A stretch of 14,142 nt of DNA from positions 1-14,142 of the forward strand of contig JAHIVL010000001.1 of NCBI GenBank assembly GCA_018816485.1. The letters are read 5' to 3'. Positions 13,688 to 14,142 of the stretch are shown piece by piece (within the stretch, counting starts at the first letter, position 1; each line of letters opens with the position of its first letter). The DNA is from Patescibacteria group bacterium (GTDB taxonomy: Bacteria; Patescibacteriota; Microgenomatia; UBA1400; PJMF01). The notes beneath the pieces were generated by a model. The model did not search any database. It worked only from the letters and a program-made list of their open reading frames with translations, and was not told where the DNA came from. The position numbers and the translations under genes are program-made.

Positions 13688-13720
13688 ATTATATTTACAA
13701 TTCTTACATAAACTGTAAAT
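13688..13720 (-). promoter_or_regulatory. Inverted repeat and possible promoter between rpsF and ssb
   Basis: ATTTACA (13693-13699) and TGTAAAT (13714-13720) are perfect 7-bp reverse complements 14 bases apart. On the minus strand the repeat runs into TATAAT (13693-13688), about 50 bases before the ssb start. The -35 is weak (TTTACA with a spacer of about 20 bases). An extra ssb promoter would allow SSB to be made independently of bS6. Confidence 0.4.
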
Positions 13721-13730
13721 CACACAAGCA

Positions 13731-14090
13731 TTACTCAACCCTCAAATCCTCAACACTTGAAGTTTCTTTTTCTGCCAACACAATTAAGTGTCGAATTACT
13801 TCTTGAATCACGTATAAACCCTTCTCAAACTTACCAATTTTTGATGCATCAGTTTCAATAACCATGTGGTTATAAAAACCCTCATAGTTCTTTTTGCTTT
13901 TGAACTTAATTGGATAAGCCAAGTCTTTCTTGCCCCAATCTTCTTGGGAAAGAATCTTAATACTGTGTTTTTTTAGAAGCTTTGCAACTGCTTCGTTTAT
14001 TGTTGAGACTTCACTAGATGAAAGTGAACCTGGCACTAGATATGTCAATTCGTATTGACGAACTCTAGCAGATGCCAAAATTTCCATCAT
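13731..14090 (-). CDS. rpsF: 30S ribosomal protein bS6
   Basis: bS6 pairs with bS18 on the platform of the 30S subunit. The 119-residue protein shows YELTYLVPGSLSSSE (13-27), EDWGKKDLAYPIKFKSKKNYEGFY (50-73) with the family's WG-(K/R)-LAYPI core, and a final VIRHLIVL (98-105). The length is normal for a member with a short tail. A ribosome site AGGAG (14097-14101) stands 6 bases before the first ATG and 9 bases before the second of an ATGATG start, so either could be used. It is the first gene of rpsF-ssb-rpsR in this window. The 52 bases before it contain no other gene start. Confidence 0.96.
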   Translation of the reverse strand: MMEILASARVRQYELTYLVPGSLSSSEVSTINEAVAKLLKKHSIKILSQEDWGKKDLAYPIKFKSKKNYEGFYNHMVIETDASKIGKFEKGLYVIQEVIRHLIVLAEKETSSVEDLRVE

Positions 14091-14142
14091 GTTTCGCTCC
14101 TTTCTGCTTTGTCCTAAAGGTGCTCTTGGTATTTGTAAAAGT

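Overview
The window looks like a chromosomal piece of a small-genome bacterium, most probably a member of the Candidate Phyla Radiation (Patescibacteria, perhaps a Microgenomates-type lineage). The reasons are the AT-rich sequence, short compact versions of housekeeping proteins (a short RF1, a variant HisRS), a GH57/DUF3536-like protein of the kind found in these genomes, rpsF-ssb-rpsR not followed by rplI, and several genes whose -10 box lies only 8-9 bases before the start codon. The assignment is an inference. The standard code fits: TGA ends real genes (the ATP-grasp gene and abiEi) and does not occur in frame.

Layout. 1-125: no gene, overlapping inverted repeats. 126-854 (+): C-terminal half of a histidine/aromatic amino-acid ammonia-lyase without its catalytic N-terminal half, followed by a nitroreductase (880-1521). 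1603-2811 (+): hisS. 2851-3792 (-): ATP-grasp ligase with a glycine-rich insertion. 3827-4774 (+): EamA-type transporter. 4792-6600 (-): glmS. 6601-7108: the only long gene-free stretch, with a 7.5-copy GC-rich 9-bp tandem repeat. 7109-8452 (-): GH57-family protein, divergent from rpmE (8491-8829, +). 8855-8948: perfect 30-bp inverted repeat. 9010-9990 (+): prfA. 10003-11366 (-): AbiEii/AbiEi toxin-antitoxin pair with a readable promoter-operator. 11465-12730 (-): S41 C-terminal processing protease. 12789-12861: second long hairpin. 12883-14090 (-): rpsR, ssb and rpsF.

How the genes work together. Most of the window is housekeeping: translation (hisS, rpmE, prfA, rpsF, rpsR), DNA replication and repair (ssb), amino-sugar supply (glmS) and protein processing (ctp). 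Accessory content is the lyase remnant with its nitroreductase neighbour, the ATP-grasp ligase and the AbiE module. The AbiE module lies convergent to prfA, where many bacteria carry the RF1 methyltransferase gene prmC.

No wholly new multi-gene system is evident. The strongest unusual signals are non-coding: two long intergenic hairpins with related outer arms and apical loops, the 9-bp tandem repeat that reads as Gly-Val-Thr triplets on the minus strand, and promoters that predict leaderless mRNAs, one of them embedded in a symmetric operator of the abiE locus.
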